A stretch of 64,000 nt of DNA, from the NCBI RefSeq assembly GCF_022346885.1, contig NZ_JAKRNK010000002.1, positions 496,001 to 560,000 of the forward strand. Reading direction: 5' to 3'. Under the pieces are notes generated by a model, which worked only from the letters and a program-made list of their open reading frames with translations, had not been told where the DNA came from and searched no databases. The translations under genes were made by a program, and so were the position numbers. This DNA comes from Paenibacillus sp. ACRRX (GTDB lineage Bacteria; Bacillota; Bacilli; Paenibacillales; Paenibacillaceae). This document shows positions 26,521-36,453 of the stretch, piece by piece (within the stretch, counting starts at the first letter, position 1; every line of letters begins with the position of its first letter).

Positions 26521-28185
26521 TTGACACAACTTAGCATACATACTCCTCCATTACGTTCCTTGTCCTTCCAATTGTCCGATATTACTCGAGTCGAACAGTT
26601 GGCTGATTGGCACTCTACTTCAACGGATTGTACGATGCACACTTTACTCGTATTTGAGCGTGGCAGCGGCAGCCTCCATATCAATCAGACGACTTTTGAA
26701 TATATGGCTGGAAAGAGTTACCTCGTATCGCCAGGAACTTCACTTCGTGTAGATAGCGACGGTAGTAGTGAAATTTGTGTTTACCGGATCGCATTTACAA
26801 TTATTCAGACCCATTCAGATGGTGAGCATTTAAGTTACTCACAGCAGCTGTTTCCAGGCCGTTTTGAAATATCAACTTATCCTTGGTCAAGACTGCTAAG
26901 AATGATTGAAGAATTATACGCTGGTAAGCCAGGCAAGACGGAAATGGATTGGTATACACAACAAGTTCGTTTCGTACAGCTAATGGGCTTCATACTGGAG
27001 CACAACCTTCGCTCAAACCATTCTCAAGGAACGAGTCAATCGGTGCAGAACACCATCCAATATATGCAGCACAATTACATGAATCCAATTACCGTCAAGC
27101 AGCTTGCTCAACTTGCCAATGTGTCACAATGGCGCTATACGCCAATATTCCAAGAATTAACGGGAAGAAGACCGCTTGACTACTTGACAGAACTTCGTAT
27201 AACCCGTGCCAAAGAGCTGTTAAGCTGTTCAGATCAGCCTTTACGTGAGATTGCTGAGCGCGTGGGTTTTACGGACGAATACTATTTTAACCGTCGTTTT
27301 CGCCATACTACTGGCATTACACCTAAACAATATGCACGACGGATGCAAGGCAAAGTTCGTGTCAAAGATTGGACCGGTCATGAAGTGGACATACCCGTTA
27401 CACCACAGCGTATTATTTATCATGGTGAGACTTATGGTGATCTAGTTGCGTTAGGTGTAAAGGCTGTTGGCGGCTCCTCCTATTTTATTCAAGGTACAAT
27501 CTGTGAGGAATATGTGCATCGGATTGAGGATGTTGGTCATCCTTGCAATCCGCACGCCTCTCGAATGCTGGAACCTGACTTAATTATCATGGCAAATGAA
27601 GACGAAAGCTTGTATCGTTCCATTTCACAGATTGCGCCAACTGTTACGTTTAATTCCTTTGCTCCATTGGATCAACGCCTGCATACACTTGGCAGCCTTC
27701 TTGGCAAGCAGCGTGAGGCCCAGCAATGGCTTGACACCTATACGGCCAAAGAAAATGCCATGTGGCGTGAACTACGAGCCCATATCAAGCCCGGTGAGAC
27801 AGCTTCTGTCTTTATTTATGATCACGGTGATCGACTCTTTGTGATGGGCACTACAGGGCTGTCATCTGCTCTATATCATCCTGTTGGATTTAGACCAGTG
27901 GACAAGATCCAACATATTTTAGATTCTGGATCTGGCTTTATGGAGATTAATTCTGGACAAGTTGCCGACTATGCTGGAGACCGTATCTTTATGCTGATCA
28001 ACGGCAATGAGCTCTCCAGGCAAGCAACAAGACGGCTTATGTGCAGCGATAGCTGGCAACAACTTTCGGCCGTTCGCGCTGGGTACGTATACCAAGTAAA
28101 CGCCTTACACTGGAATCTCAGCGATGCTCTAACAAGAGAGCGACTCCTTCAGGCACTTCCCTTACTGTTAAGCCAAACCTCCTAA
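26521..28185 (+). CDS. Btr-like AraC-family regulator fused to a siderophore-binding domain
   Basis: 554 residues from a TTG; GAGGAG nine bases upstream fixes it. N-terminal cupin-like part (to about 150), two AraC helix-turn-helix motifs (ITVKQLAQLANVSQWRYTPI near 195; LREIAERVGFTDEYYFNRRF near 241), then a FepB/FeuA-type substrate-binding domain from about residue 285 (VKDWTGHEVDIPVTPQRII, FIYDHGDRLFVMG) to the end. This is the architecture of Btr of Bacillus subtilis, where ferric siderophore bound to the C-terminal domain activates uptake genes. No signal peptide, so it senses inside the cell. Preceded by a Fur box. Confidence 0.93.
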   Translation: MTQLSIHTPPLRSLSFQLSDITRVEQLADWHSTSTDCTMHTLLVFERGSGSLHINQTTFEYMAGKSYLVSPGTSLRVDSDGSSEICVYRIAFTIIQTHSDGEHLSYSQQLFPGRFEISTYPWSRLLRMIEELYAGKPGKTEMDWYTQQVRFVQLMGFILEHNLRSNHSQGTSQSVQNTIQYMQHNYMNPITVKQLAQLANVSQWRYTPIFQELTGRRPLDYLTELRITRAKELLSCSDQPLREIAERVGFTDEYYFNRRFRHTTGITPKQYARRMQGKVRVKDWTGHEVDIPVTPQRIIYHGETYGDLVALGVKAVGGSSYFIQGTICEEYVHRIEDVGHPCNPHASRMLEPDLIIMANEDESLYRSISQIAPTVTFNSFAPLDQRLHTLGSLLGKQREAQQWLDTYTAKENAMWRELRAHIKPGETASVFIYDHGDRLFVMGTTGLSSALYHPVGFRPVDKIQHILDSGSGFMEINSGQVADYAGDRIFMLINGNELSRQATRRLMCSDSWQQLSAVRAGYVYQVNALHWNLSDALTRERLLQALPLLLSQTS

Positions 28186-28213
28186 GAATTCATAATTGAC
28201 TTCCTATACCTTC

Positions 28214-28241
28214 GAAGCCGTCGATTATTCTCGACGGCTTC
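28214..28241 (+). terminator. Hairpin after the btr-like gene
   Basis: Perfect 11-base stem (GAAGCCGTCGA and its complement) with a 6-base loop, 29 bases past the stop. No T run follows (CTCACG), so it is a weak or atypical terminator. Confidence 0.55.
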
Positions 28242-28365
28242 CTCACGTATAAGGCTGCTCATACTATCTGTTTCTGGTTAAGAACATGTCAAACAGTCAA
28301 ATTGTACATGATTAGTTGAGTAGGTGAATATGTATGAACCATTCCCTAATTAAAGGAGGATGATT

Positions 28366-29649
28366 ATGTCCGCAAGGAAAAATTGCTTAACACGCCGCCT
28401 GGTGCACCGGACTGTCTCTTTATCTGTTGGCGCATCACTTGTTATGACACCGCTTACAGCCTTTGCATCTGACCTCTCTGCTGCAGGCAGAAACATCTCA
28501 ACCTATTCTACCGAGCAGGTACATAACAGTAGTTCCCATCACAAATCTCACACTGGCGATCGGTATAATCAAGAAAGTTCGCTGCAAGTTGGCGAGAGCA
28601 GACTTCTCACTCGAAAGGAAATTCGTAAAGAATGGGACGGTATTGACCCTGACTATGTGCCGGATAAAGCGGTAGAGGCGGTCAAGGCAGCGTTACCACA
28701 ACAAGATTATGAACAATTATTTCCTTATCGGTTAGGTTCTACCGAGTGGCACAAAGCAGCCAAAGGCAAAGATTATTACAATGCCAACCAGACGGATTAT
28801 TTCTCCTACGACAATTTGATTCAAGCCGTAGCTGAAGTTGCAAACATTAAGTACAAGGTCATTAGCCGAGAAGGTGACCTTAATGCACAGGAAGTATACC
28901 GATTCGATAAAGATGCCAGAGCAGAAACGCTAGTATCTCGTTCTGCAAACTTTAACTCTGATATCAACCGCAAGCGCAATTTAGTCGTCCAGATTGTCGA
29001 TTACGGCTCGTTTTTGAAAGAAGGTACCAAGAAAGACCGTAAGCGGGAACTTGCGGCTTTACTCGCAAATCTCTCGCATGAGACAGGCGGCGGCTGGGAC
29101 ACAGCTCCAGGCGGTCCGCTGCGTTGGGGACTGTTCTGGAACGAAAATATTGCAGGTAGAACCGGTAAAAACACATCAAATTTTGTGGATCCGAATAGCA
29201 GCGAACTCTACCCTGGCTACAAGGACAAAAGATACTATGGCCGGGGGCCGATCATGTTGAGTTGGAACTTTAACTACGGCTTGTTCAGCTCCGTTATTTA
29301 TGGAGACAAAGAGATCCTGCTCAAAAATCCTGAAATTGTTGCCGCAGATGGAAAGGTCGGATTTATGACAGCCATTCTGTTCTGGATGACTCCACAAGCG
29401 CCAAAGCCATCCGCACATGACGTTATGGTCGGAAAGTGGAAACCAACCAAGGAACTGACTGCGAAAGGACTAAGTTCGCCAGGATTTGGTGTTACGATCA
29501 TGGTTCTGAATGGACTCGAGGCCAATCTTGGCGAAACAGATGGCAGCCCAGTTAAGCGTCGTGCTGGACATTACCGTGATATTACTGGAAAGATGGGAAT
29601 TAATATTTCCAATGAGAAGCTGGATACATTGGGCATGAAACCTTTTTGA
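28366..29649 (+). CDS. Secreted glycoside hydrolase family 19 chitinase-like enzyme
   Basis: About 427 residues from the ATG at 28366, six bases after AAGGAGG (an ATG at 28360 overlaps the binding site). A signal peptide spans about residues 1-35, with a likely cut after TAFA. The GH19 catalytic region is recognisable: HETGGG with candidate general acid Glu239, then YYGRGPIMLSWNFNYG, the family's substrate-cleft block, and FGVTIMVLNGLEANLG near the C-terminus. Family members cleave chitin. There is no separate chitin-binding module; residues 40-130 are a Ser/His-rich linker and an uncharacterised region. Its place inside an iron-uptake region is curious but it has its own terminator. Confidence 0.85.
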   Translation: MSARKNCLTRRLVHRTVSLSVGASLVMTPLTAFASDLSAAGRNISTYSTEQVHNSSSHHKSHTGDRYNQESSLQVGESRLLTRKEIRKEWDGIDPDYVPDKAVEAVKAALPQQDYEQLFPYRLGSTEWHKAAKGKDYYNANQTDYFSYDNLIQAVAEVANIKYKVISREGDLNAQEVYRFDKDARAETLVSRSANFNSDINRKRNLVVQIVDYGSFLKEGTKKDRKRELAALLANLSHETGGGWDTAPGGPLRWGLFWNENIAGRTGKNTSNFVDPNSSELYPGYKDKRYYGRGPIMLSWNFNYGLFSSVIYGDKEILLKNPEIVAADGKVGFMTAILFWMTPQAPKPSAHDVMVGKWKPTKELTAKGLSSPGFGVTIMVLNGLEANLGETDGSPVKRRAGHYRDITGKMGINISNEKLDTLGMKPF

Positions 29650-29693
29650 GATTCCGAGCTAAAAATGTAAGCGATACAACTCCTGAACGAAAT

Positions 29694-29735
29694 GAGAGGC
29701 GAGCGGTCCCGCTTATGGACTGCTCGCCTCTTTTT
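29694..29735 (+). terminator. Terminator after the chitinase gene
   Basis: GAGGCGAGC-GGTCC pairs with GGAC-TGCTCGCCTC around a 7-base loop and is followed by TTTTT. The minus-strand MarR-like gene ends inside this hairpin. Confidence 0.85.
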
Positions 29736-30192
29736 CTACCATGTATCCAAAAGGATCTATAACAGAATCGTCCGCACTCTGAAGTTGGGCCGCTGCTGCG
29801 GTTTGTTGTTCAACATCACATACCATTTCATTTAACAATTCAAAGAGTTGCTGAAATTCTTGAACAGCACTGCCGCCAACATGCTGCTGCGCCCACTTCA
29901 TTCGGCCTGCACGAACAGAATGCGCTATTTTAATGCCCGTGCTTGTAGGAACGATCACTGATTCTTTGCCGGGCACCCATTGCGCCAAGCCGCTAATGAC
30001 CAAGCTATGGATAGCCTCTTCAACTGCAGCAGACGTTAAAGATAGCATATTGGCCAGATCGGCAACTGTACAATTGTTATGCTCGCTCATAATTTCCAGA
30101 ATGACATACTTTGTCCCGAACATTTTACTGTTTAAATAGCGATGCCACTTGCGAATAATTTGACGGATCGTGTATATGGATTGTGCATCCAT
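29713..30192 (-). CDS. MarR-like winged-helix protein at the end of the iron operon
   Basis: 159 residues. A winged-helix segment is visible (KYVILEIMSEHNN, then VADLANMLSLTSAAVEEAIH at about 43-62 and the wing VIVPTSTGIKIA), flanked by helices for dimerisation as in MarR proteins. It starts 18 bases after the FecE-type ATPase gene and is probably the last gene of the Fur-controlled operon. It may fine-tune that operon; the ligand is unknown. The pattern is weaker than for the MarR gene at 2423. Confidence 0.7.
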   Translation of the reverse strand: MDAQSIYTIRQIIRKWHRYLNSKMFGTKYVILEIMSEHNNCTVADLANMLSLTSAAVEEAIHSLVISGLAQWVPGKESVIVPTSTGIKIAHSVRAGRMKWAQQHVGGSAVQEFQQLFELLNEMVCDVEQQTAAAAQLQSADDSVIDPFGYMVEKEASSP

Positions 30193-30210
30193 CCCATCCC
30201 CCTCCCGTCT

Positions 30211-31026
30211 TTATGCTTTCACAGCAGACAAAGCGGCCAATTCGTACGGCAAGCAAAGCGGAACCCCGGACCTCGGATCAGGCATAATATCTGCTTCTAT
30301 CGCAAACACTTCCCGCAGCACCTTCTTATTCATAACTTCAACGGGAGTACCTTCACAAATAACAGTCCCCGCCTTGATGGCAACCATATGCTGTGCATAT
30401 CTTGAGGCATGATTTAAATCGTGTACAACCATAACGATCGTTCGTTTCTCTTCCCGATTCAGCTTATGAAGCAATTGCAGTACTTCCAGTTGATGTGCCA
30501 TATCCAAAAACGTTGTCGGTTCGTCCAAAAATAAAATGTCCGTCTGCTGCGCCAGCGACATCGCAATCCAAGCACGTTGACGTTGACCACCAGACAACCT
30601 ATCTACTGGACGATCATGAAATGAAGTCATGCCCGTCACTTCAAGCGACCATTGAATGATCTTCTTGTCCTCACCCGTCAAGGAGCCAAAGCCCTTCTGG
30701 TGCGGGAATCTCCCGTAAGAGACTAGTTCAGACACTGTTAATCCATCGGGCGCAGTTGGATTCTGCGGCAGTATAGCCAATTGCTTTGCTACTTCCTTGG
30801 TTGACTTCGATTGTATGGACTGTCCGTCCAGCAGTACTGCTCCTGCATTGGGTCGCATAAGTCGCGCCATCGCCTTTAGAATCGTAGATTTGCCTGAACC
30901 GTTGGCGCCAACTAACGCCGTGATTTTTCCATCAGGTATCGTCAAATTCAAATTTTTAACGATTGGCGTATCCCCATATGCAATTTGGAGCTGCTCGGTA
31001 TGAAGACGTTCTTTTAGCACTTGCAT
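30211..31026 (-). CDS. Iron-siderophore ABC transporter ATP-binding protein (FecE/FhuC type)
   Basis: 271 residues. Walker [11 protein letters not shown]-loop [12 protein letters not shown], signature [18 protein letters not shown], Walker [14 protein letters not shown] and H-loop [12 protein letters not shown] are all intact. It is the energising subunit for the two FecCD permeases encoded upstream in the same direction, and the stand-alone binding lipoprotein at 37723-38694 would deliver the substrate. AGGAGG precedes the ATG. The 92-base gap from the flavoprotein gene is compatible with one transcript. Confidence 0.93.
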   Translation of the reverse strand: MQVLKERLHTEQLQIAYGDTPIVKNLNLTIPDGKITALVGANGSGKSTILKAMARLMRPNAGAVLLDGQSIQSKSTKEVAKQLAILPQNPTAPDGLTVSELVSYGRFPHQKGFGSLTGEDKKIIQWSLEVTGMTSFHDRPVDRLSGGQRQRAWIAMSLAQQTDILFLDEPTTFLDMAHQLEVLQLLHKLNREEKRTIVMVVHDLNHASRYAQHMVAIKAGTVICEGTPVEVMNKKVLREVFAIEADIMPDPRSGVPLCLPYELAALSAVKA

Positions 31027-31118
31027 CCTGGATGCCTCCTTCTTAATATCAGATGATGCCTTTATGACGTGCAGTATGATGAAAGCTACAACATATACCT
31101 AATGTAGACAGGCCGCAC

Positions 31119-32150
31119 TTAGCTCTCTACACCAAGCGCCTTGTTTTTTTCTTTAAACCGTTCGTTGTGAGAGGAAACATAGGCCACTGCAGGTGCTTCC
31201 GGGTCCATGTAAGTCTTGGCACTATTTAATGCAAGAGCTGCATCTGTAAACGCACCTGCAATTAAGCGAACTTTGCTCTCAAAATTAACAAAATCTCCAG
31301 CGGCATAGATGCCTGGTATGTTAGTTTCCATTTTCGGACTAACTAACGCTGTCTCGTCCTCCATCGCTAATCCCCACTGCGCTAGCGGACCATAATCACA
31401 TTTCAGGCCATGGTTTACAATAACTGCATCCACATCCACCAGCTCGGTCTCCCCCGTTTCGATATGAGAGATTGTTACCTGTTGAATGGATTCGCCATTA
31501 CTGTGCAATTGACTAACTGCATAAGGCGTTTTGACTTGAACAGAGGATTCTTTCATCTTCACAACATTGCGCTCATGACCGCCAAATTGATCGCGACGAT
31601 GGACAATAGTAACACTTGCAGCAATTGGCTCCAATTCATTGGCCCAGTCAACGGCCGAGTTCCCACCACCTGAGATGACAACCCGCTTGTCTCTAAATAC
31701 CTCGAGTTCCTGCACCGTATAGTGCAGATTAGTCACCTCATAACGGTCCGCACCTTCTATCTCCAATTTTTGCATCGTTAAGATTCCATAACCGATTGCC
31801 AAAATAATGGTACGTGTATGATGCCTCTCACCTGTGTCTGACATTAATATAAAAGTTCCGTCTGCCTGCTTCTCCAAGCCCGTGATCTGCTGTCCAAGCA
31901 CGATAGTCGGGTCAAACGTCTTAGCTTGCTGTTCCAATTGCTCAATCAGCTTTCCGCATAAAATAGGAGTAACGCCACCCACATCCCAGATCATCTTCTC
32001 TGGATATATCAGCATACGTCCGCCCAGTTCGTTCTTCGCTTCGATCAGTTTGGTCTTCAGATCACGCATGCCGCTGTAGAAAGTCGTGTACATGCCGGCG
32101 GGGCCGCCTCCTATAATGGTGACATCATACAGTTCCAATTGTTCTGACAT
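31119..32150 (-). CDS. Ferredoxin/flavodoxin-NADP+ reductase-like flavoprotein (YumC/IruO type)
   Basis: About 343 residues from an ATG at 32150 with GGGGG eight bases upstream. Thioredoxin-reductase-like fold without the redox CxxC pair: FAD motif [16 protein letters not shown] near 10-25, NADPH motif [17 protein letters not shown] near 155, and [11 protein letters not shown] near 285. Relatives are YumC of B. subtilis and IruO of Staphylococcus, the latter taking part in reductive iron release from siderophores and haem. Its place between an exporter gene and the FecE-type ATPase gene suggests the same job here; that is inference from context. Confidence 0.9.
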   Translation of the reverse strand: MSEQLELYDVTIIGGGPAGMYTTFYSGMRDLKTKLIEAKNELGGRMLIYPEKMIWDVGGVTPILCGKLIEQLEQQAKTFDPTIVLGQQITGLEKQADGTFILMSDTGERHHTRTIILAIGYGILTMQKLEIEGADRYEVTNLHYTVQELEVFRDKRVVISGGGNSAVDWANELEPIAASVTIVHRRDQFGGHERNVVKMKESSVQVKTPYAVSQLHSNGESIQQVTISHIETGETELVDVDAVIVNHGLKCDYGPLAQWGLAMEDETALVSPKMETNIPGIYAAGDFVNFESKVRLIAGAFTDAALALNSAKTYMDPEAPAVAYVSSHNERFKEKNKALGVES

Positions 32151-32229
32151 GTCAAATCCCCCAAGGTCCAATGGTGTATTGTTAGATTACGAACGATCAA
32201 GACTTTGATGCTAGCAGCAGCTTGATATG

Positions 32230-33945
32230 TTACGCGCCAAATTGTGCCTCGTGTAATCTGCTGTAAGTACCGCCTACTTCAAGAAGCTGTGCATGGCTGC
32301 CCTGCTCTGCAATTCCTTGATCCGCAACCACGACGATACGATCCGCATTCTTAATGGTAGCTAGACGGTGTGCTATAACAAGCGTTGTTCTTCCTTTCGA
32401 TAATTGAGTAAGTGCCAACTGGATAGCAGCTTCCGTCTCAGTGTCAAGCGCCGACGTTGCCTCGTCGAGTATGAGGATCGGAGGATTCTTCAAAAACATA
32501 CGTGCAATAGACAAACGTTGCTTCTGCCCCCCTGAGAGCTTCACGCCGCGTTCCCCAATTACGGTATCCAGACCCTCTGGCTGCGCCAAAATTACTTCTT
32601 CCAGCTGCGCACGCCGCGCTGCTTCCCAGATTTCATGTTCGGGAGCACCTAATTTACCGTAAGCAATATTTTCGCGAATCGTCCCATCAAATAAAAAGAC
32701 GTCCTGCTGCACGATACCAATATGACTGCGCAATGATTCTAAAGTCATATCTCGAATATCGATGTCATCAATGGTGATTGCACCTTCATCAATCTCATAG
32801 AAGCGAGGCAGCAGGCTGCAAATCGTCGTCTTGCCTGCGCCAGAAGGTCCAACAAGCGCCACAGTCTCACCCGCTTTGATCGTGAGATCAACTTGACGCA
32901 GCACCTTATCTTTATTTTCGTATCCGAAGGTAACACCTTTATAAGCAATATCTCCCTTTAAATGCTTGACAGGCTTGGCATGTTCAGCATCTGCAATATC
33001 AGGCGCCATTTCCAGCAGTTCTAGATATCGTTTGAAGCCCTCGATACCTTTAGGGTAGGTCTCAATAACGGAGTTGATCTGCTGAATAGGTTGTAGAAAC
33101 ACCGCTGAAAGCATCACAAAAGCTATAAATTCACCGTATGTCATTTTTCCTTCAATAACAAACCAAGTACCGCACACGAGCACAAATAACGATACAAATT
33201 TCATTAAAATATAACTTAGTGAAGAGTTCCACGCCATAATCTTATACGTGATCAACTTGGTTAGACGGAAACGTTCATTACGCTCGGCGAAACGAGCAAT
33301 CTCGTGCTTCTCGTTTGCAAATGCTTGCACGACTCGAATGCCGCTGACGTTGTTCTCAACGCGGGCATTATAATCAGCTATATCTTTGAACAATCGATCA
33401 AAAGCTCGCGACATCTTGCGGCTGAAATATAATGATAAATAAATCATAAGTGGAATAATGACAAAGGTAAGCACCGCCAACTGCCAATTAATCCCCAGCA
33501 TAATGCCGAATGCGCCTGCCAGCGTCATAATCGCAATAACCAAGTCCTCAGGGCCGTGGTGTGCAATCTCCCCGATATCCATCAGGTCATTGGTCATACG
33601 AGACACAAGATGTCCTGTCTTGTTGTTGTCAAAGAACCGAAACGGCAGCTTTTGTACGTGATCAAACAATTTCTTTCGCATATCTGTTTCAATGTTGATC
33701 CCCAATTTATGGCCCCAATAAGTAACAACAAAGTGCAGGAATGAGCTGATAACATAAATTCCTAGTAATCCTGCGCAACCCCAAAGAATCCAATCCCAAT
33801 GTCCGCTTGGCAGCAGCTTATCTACTACCTGGTTTACGGCTAGCGGGAATGCAAGTTCTAATGCCGCAGCAATAATGGCACAAGAGAAATCTAATATAAA
33901 CAGCCATTTGTATGGCCTGTAATAGGCGAAAAAGCGTCGCAGCAA
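32230..33945 (-). CDS. ABC exporter half-transporter, possible siderophore exporter
   Basis: 571 residues from a TTG, with GAGGGA six bases upstream. Six membrane segments, then Walker A GPSGAGKTT, Q-loop IVQQDVFLFDG, signature LSGGQKQRLSIARMF, Walker B ILILDEATSALDT and H-loop VIAHRLATI. It is an exporter of the MsbA/Sav1866 type, acting as a homodimer. It lies 54 bases after the second permease gene within the Fur-controlled operon, so the likely cargo is a siderophore or a related metabolite, although no biosynthetic gene is in the window. Confidence 0.9.
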   Translation of the reverse strand: MLRRFFAYYRPYKWLFILDFSCAIIAAALELAFPLAVNQVVDKLLPSGHWDWILWGCAGLLGIYVISSFLHFVVTYWGHKLGINIETDMRKKLFDHVQKLPFRFFDNNKTGHLVSRMTNDLMDIGEIAHHGPEDLVIAIMTLAGAFGIMLGINWQLAVLTFVIIPLMIYLSLYFSRKMSRAFDRLFKDIADYNARVENNVSGIRVVQAFANEKHEIARFAERNERFRLTKLITYKIMAWNSSLSYILMKFVSLFVLVCGTWFVIEGKMTYGEFIAFVMLSAVFLQPIQQINSVIETYPKGIEGFKRYLELLEMAPDIADAEHAKPVKHLKGDIAYKGVTFGYENKDKVLRQVDLTIKAGETVALVGPSGAGKTTICSLLPRFYEIDEGAITIDDIDIRDMTLESLRSHIGIVQQDVFLFDGTIRENIAYGKLGAPEHEIWEAARRAQLEEVILAQPEGLDTVIGERGVKLSGGQKQRLSIARMFLKNPPILILDEATSALDTETEAAIQLALTQLSKGRTTLVIAHRLATIKNADRIVVVADQGIAEQGSHAQLLEVGGTYSRLHEAQFGA

Positions 33946-33999
33946 TTATATTCCCTCACTCTCATCTTAAAGTTCTTTGACACTGCGCTAGTAACATAC

Positions 34000-35034
34000 C
34001 TATGCTTTGGACTTTGCAAGCAGGTATAAAAAGTACGGTGCACCTACCACAGCAACTACGATTCCAGTAGGTACCTCAGAAGGCTGGATGATCCAGCGTC
34101 CAATCGTGTCCGATACGAGGACAAGCAGTGCTCCAGCTAATGCAGAGGCAGGCAGCAGCAGCTGATGCTTCGGACCAACTAGTCTCCGTGCTAAATGCGG
34201 ACCTATCAAGCCGACAAAGCCAATCCCGCCGCTTACTGCTACACACGCCCCCGCAAGTCCGACTGCAGCCGCAATCAAGGCGAAGCGTTCCTTTTCTACA
34301 GGGGCACCAAGTCCAGTTGCCGTCTGGTCTCCCAGATTTAAAATGTTCATTACTCGTGCTTTATAGAACACATATGGAAGCAGAATGACAATCCATGGGA
34401 GTAGCGCCAGCACAAACTTCCAATTGGAGCCCCAAATACTTCCGGCCAACCAGGTCGCTACAAATTGATATTTTTCCGGGCTCAGCTTTAAGGTCAATAC
34501 GATCATCGCAGCGCTTATTCCCGCTGCAACTGCAATCCCTGTCAGCAGCAAGCGCGTCGGAGACAGACCTTCATGCGGCTTGTAAGCAAGCGCGTAAATG
34601 AGAGCTGCTGTTAAGCCTGCTCCAATCAATGCCAGCACTGGGAGCAAATACACTGGTGCAGCAGCCGTCGTCGGATAGAAGGAGATAAACAGCATCACCA
34701 TTAACCCTGCTCCTGCATTGATACCCAGAATGCCGGGGTCCGCTAATGCATTCCGTGAGATCCCTTGCATAATGCACCCTGATACAGCCAATCCCGCCCC
34801 AATTAAGGCAGCTATAACAATTCGAGGCAGGCGGAATTCAAATAAGATCAGATTTTGCTTTGCTGTGCCCGAGCCGAACAACGTACGGATCAACTCCATC
34901 GGGGATAGCCGGATGTGCCCGGTATTTACACTGATCATTAAAGCAATAACGATTAATACACCTAATATGACAAGCACAGTTACGCCACGCTTTTTCCTCC
35001 GCCGCTCACTTAACGCTATAATTGTATTTTCCAT
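34000..35034 (-). CDS. FecCD-family iron-siderophore permease
   Basis: 344 residues with about ten membrane segments. FecCD motifs: RLPRIVIAALIGAGLAVSG (about 68-86), MQGISRNALADPGILGINAG, and GGIGFVGLIGPHLARRLVGP near 280, the loop that docks on the ATPase. It begins two bases after the preceding permease gene, so the two form a heterodimeric channel. GGGAG upstream of the ATG. Confidence 0.94.
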   Translation of the reverse strand: MENTIIALSERRRKKRGVTVLVILGVLIVIALMISVNTGHIRLSPMELIRTLFGSGTAKQNLILFEFRLPRIVIAALIGAGLAVSGCIMQGISRNALADPGILGINAGAGLMVMLFISFYPTTAAAPVYLLPVLALIGAGLTAALIYALAYKPHEGLSPTRLLLTGIAVAAGISAAMIVLTLKLSPEKYQFVATWLAGSIWGSNWKFVLALLPWIVILLPYVFYKARVMNILNLGDQTATGLGAPVEKERFALIAAAVGLAGACVAVSGGIGFVGLIGPHLARRLVGPKHQLLLPASALAGALLVLVSDTIGRWIIQPSEVPTGIVVAVVGAPYFLYLLAKSKA

Positions 35035-35036
35035 CT

Positions 35037-36092
35037 CTACAGCTCCCTTCTTTCTTTACGTGCTAGATATAAGAAGAAAGGAACACCGATAAGGGCGATA
35101 AGAGCGCCAATTGGCGTCTCGTACGGTGGGTTAATCATTCTAGCCGCTAAATCTGCAAAAACAACTAACAAACTACCAAGCACAGCAGAACACGGTATAA
35201 TCCAACGGTAATCAACACCAACCAGATAACGAGTCAAGTGAGGAATAATCAAGCCGACGAAGCTGACCGCACCCGCAACCGAAACCGCAGCACCCGCTAG
35301 AATAAGTACAATGATGGTACCAGCGAGCTTAACCAGACCGGTTCGTTGACCCAAGCCTTTTGCAATATCCTCCCCAAGACTTAACATCGTAATCGAACGG
35401 GACAGAATCAGCCCTCCAATTATTGCCGCTGCAATCCAAGGAAACATAATCTCCAAATGGTACCACTTCGTACCCGCTACTCCACCTGCGCTCCAAAAGG
35501 CCAAATCCTGACCAATGCGGAAGTATAATGAAATTCCTTCTCCTAATGCAGATAACAGTGCGCTTAATGCTGCACCTGCCAATACTAGACGTACAGGCGT
35601 TAAACCGCCTTTCGCAAGTGATCCAATACCATATATCAGCCCAGCACCCACAGCCGCCCCGATAAAGGAATACATGATGAGATACATGTACGGCAGTCCA
35701 GGTAAAAAGGCAAAGCATAACGCTAACACAAAGCCTGAGCCTGCATTGATGCCTAGGAGACCTGAATCCGCCAGCGGATTACGTGTCATCCCCTGCATAA
35801 TCGCACCGGCAACTGCAAAGCACGCACCTACCATAGCTGCTGCTAATACACGAGGAAGGCGAAGCTCCTGTATGATCTGATGCTGCGTCACTTCTCCATT
35901 AAAGTTAAAGATTGCATCCCATACAGTAGGCAGCTTAATATCTGCTGCACCCAAGGATACCGAAATACCGATCCCAAATATTAAGGCAATGACACCCCCA
36001 ATAAGGATCAACGTTGCAGTCAATGGCCGAGATTGGAACTTAACTGCTGGTTCTGCTTCTGCTTCAACTGCTGAACGAATAGTTTGACTCAT
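35037..36092 (-). CDS. FecCD-family iron-siderophore permease (first gene of operon)
   Basis: About 351 residues from the ATG at 36092, with AAGGGTGG five bases upstream; the open frame continues to 36209 but that extension reads through the Fur box and has no binding site. FecCD motifs are RLPRVLAAAMVGACFAVAG, MQGMTRNPLADSGLLGINAG and GAVSFVGLIIPHLTRYLVG. It pairs with the permease encoded next. A Fur-box-like sequence lies 50 bases before the start. Confidence 0.93.
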   Translation of the reverse strand: MSQTIRSAVEAEAEPAVKFQSRPLTATLILIGGVIALIFGIGISVSLGAADIKLPTVWDAIFNFNGEVTQHQIIQELRLPRVLAAAMVGACFAVAGAIMQGMTRNPLADSGLLGINAGSGFVLALCFAFLPGLPYMYLIMYSFIGAAVGAGLIYGIGSLAKGGLTPVRLVLAGAALSALLSALGEGISLYFRIGQDLAFWSAGGVAGTKWYHLEIMFPWIAAAIIGGLILSRSITMLSLGEDIAKGLGQRTGLVKLAGTIIVLILAGAAVSVAGAVSFVGLIIPHLTRYLVGVDYRWIIPCSAVLGSLLVVFADLAARMINPPYETPIGALIALIGVPFFLYLARKERREL

Positions 36093-36141
36093 GATTGCCA
36101 CCCTTGTTCTCGAGATGATGTTCCAAAAAAGTAAATTATAT

Positions 36142-36156
36142 TGATATTGATTCTCA
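36142..36156. promoter_or_regulatory. Fur-box-like site before the permease operon
   Basis: TGATATT-G-ATTCTCA, two mismatches from the 7-1-7 consensus TGATAAT-N-ATTATCA, 50 bases upstream of the first permease start. Confidence 0.7.
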
Positions 36157-36249
36157 ATCGCACATAAAACATATTGTAGGCCAGAGCCTAACCACACTGC
36201 AATGGACAAACTGAACTGTTTTTTTGTACAAAATAGACAAGCAACACAT

Positions 36250-36436
36250 AAATAGAAGCTTTTCAGTCCTTCGACTGAAAAGCTTTATTTCAATTAGCGG
36301 GCTGAACAATTCCCCATCAATTACCCGAGCTTATCATGTACATACACAATAGCAGTCTTTCTAACTGCTCTCTATTGACTGGACTGCTATCACCATCTCC
36401 CTTATCGTCTAAGTAAATCCGTTAAAACTATAAAAT
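36250..36436 (-). ncRNA. Candidate Fur-controlled short structured transcript
   Basis: A promoter-like TTGATA / 18 bases / TGTAAT on the minus strand overlaps the perfect Fur box at 36454-36468, and a 13-base-stem hairpin lies about 170 bases downstream (36256-36285). Between them no gene is apparent, only a possible 11-codon frame after AAGGGAG. An internal inverted repeat ATAGCAGTC (36349-36357) with its complement (36382-36390) gives a further 9-base stem. This could be an iron-regulated small RNA or a long structured leader of the permease operon. The call rests on layout only. Confidence 0.4.
36256..36285 (-). terminator. Strong hairpin downstream of the Fur-box promoter
   Basis: Perfect 13-base stem (AAGCTTTTCAGTC and its complement) closed by a tetraloop (GAAG on the minus strand), followed by CTATTTATG on the minus strand. 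The T run is broken, so termination may be partial. Confidence 0.55.
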
Positions 36437-36453
36437 TACATTACAATAAATAA

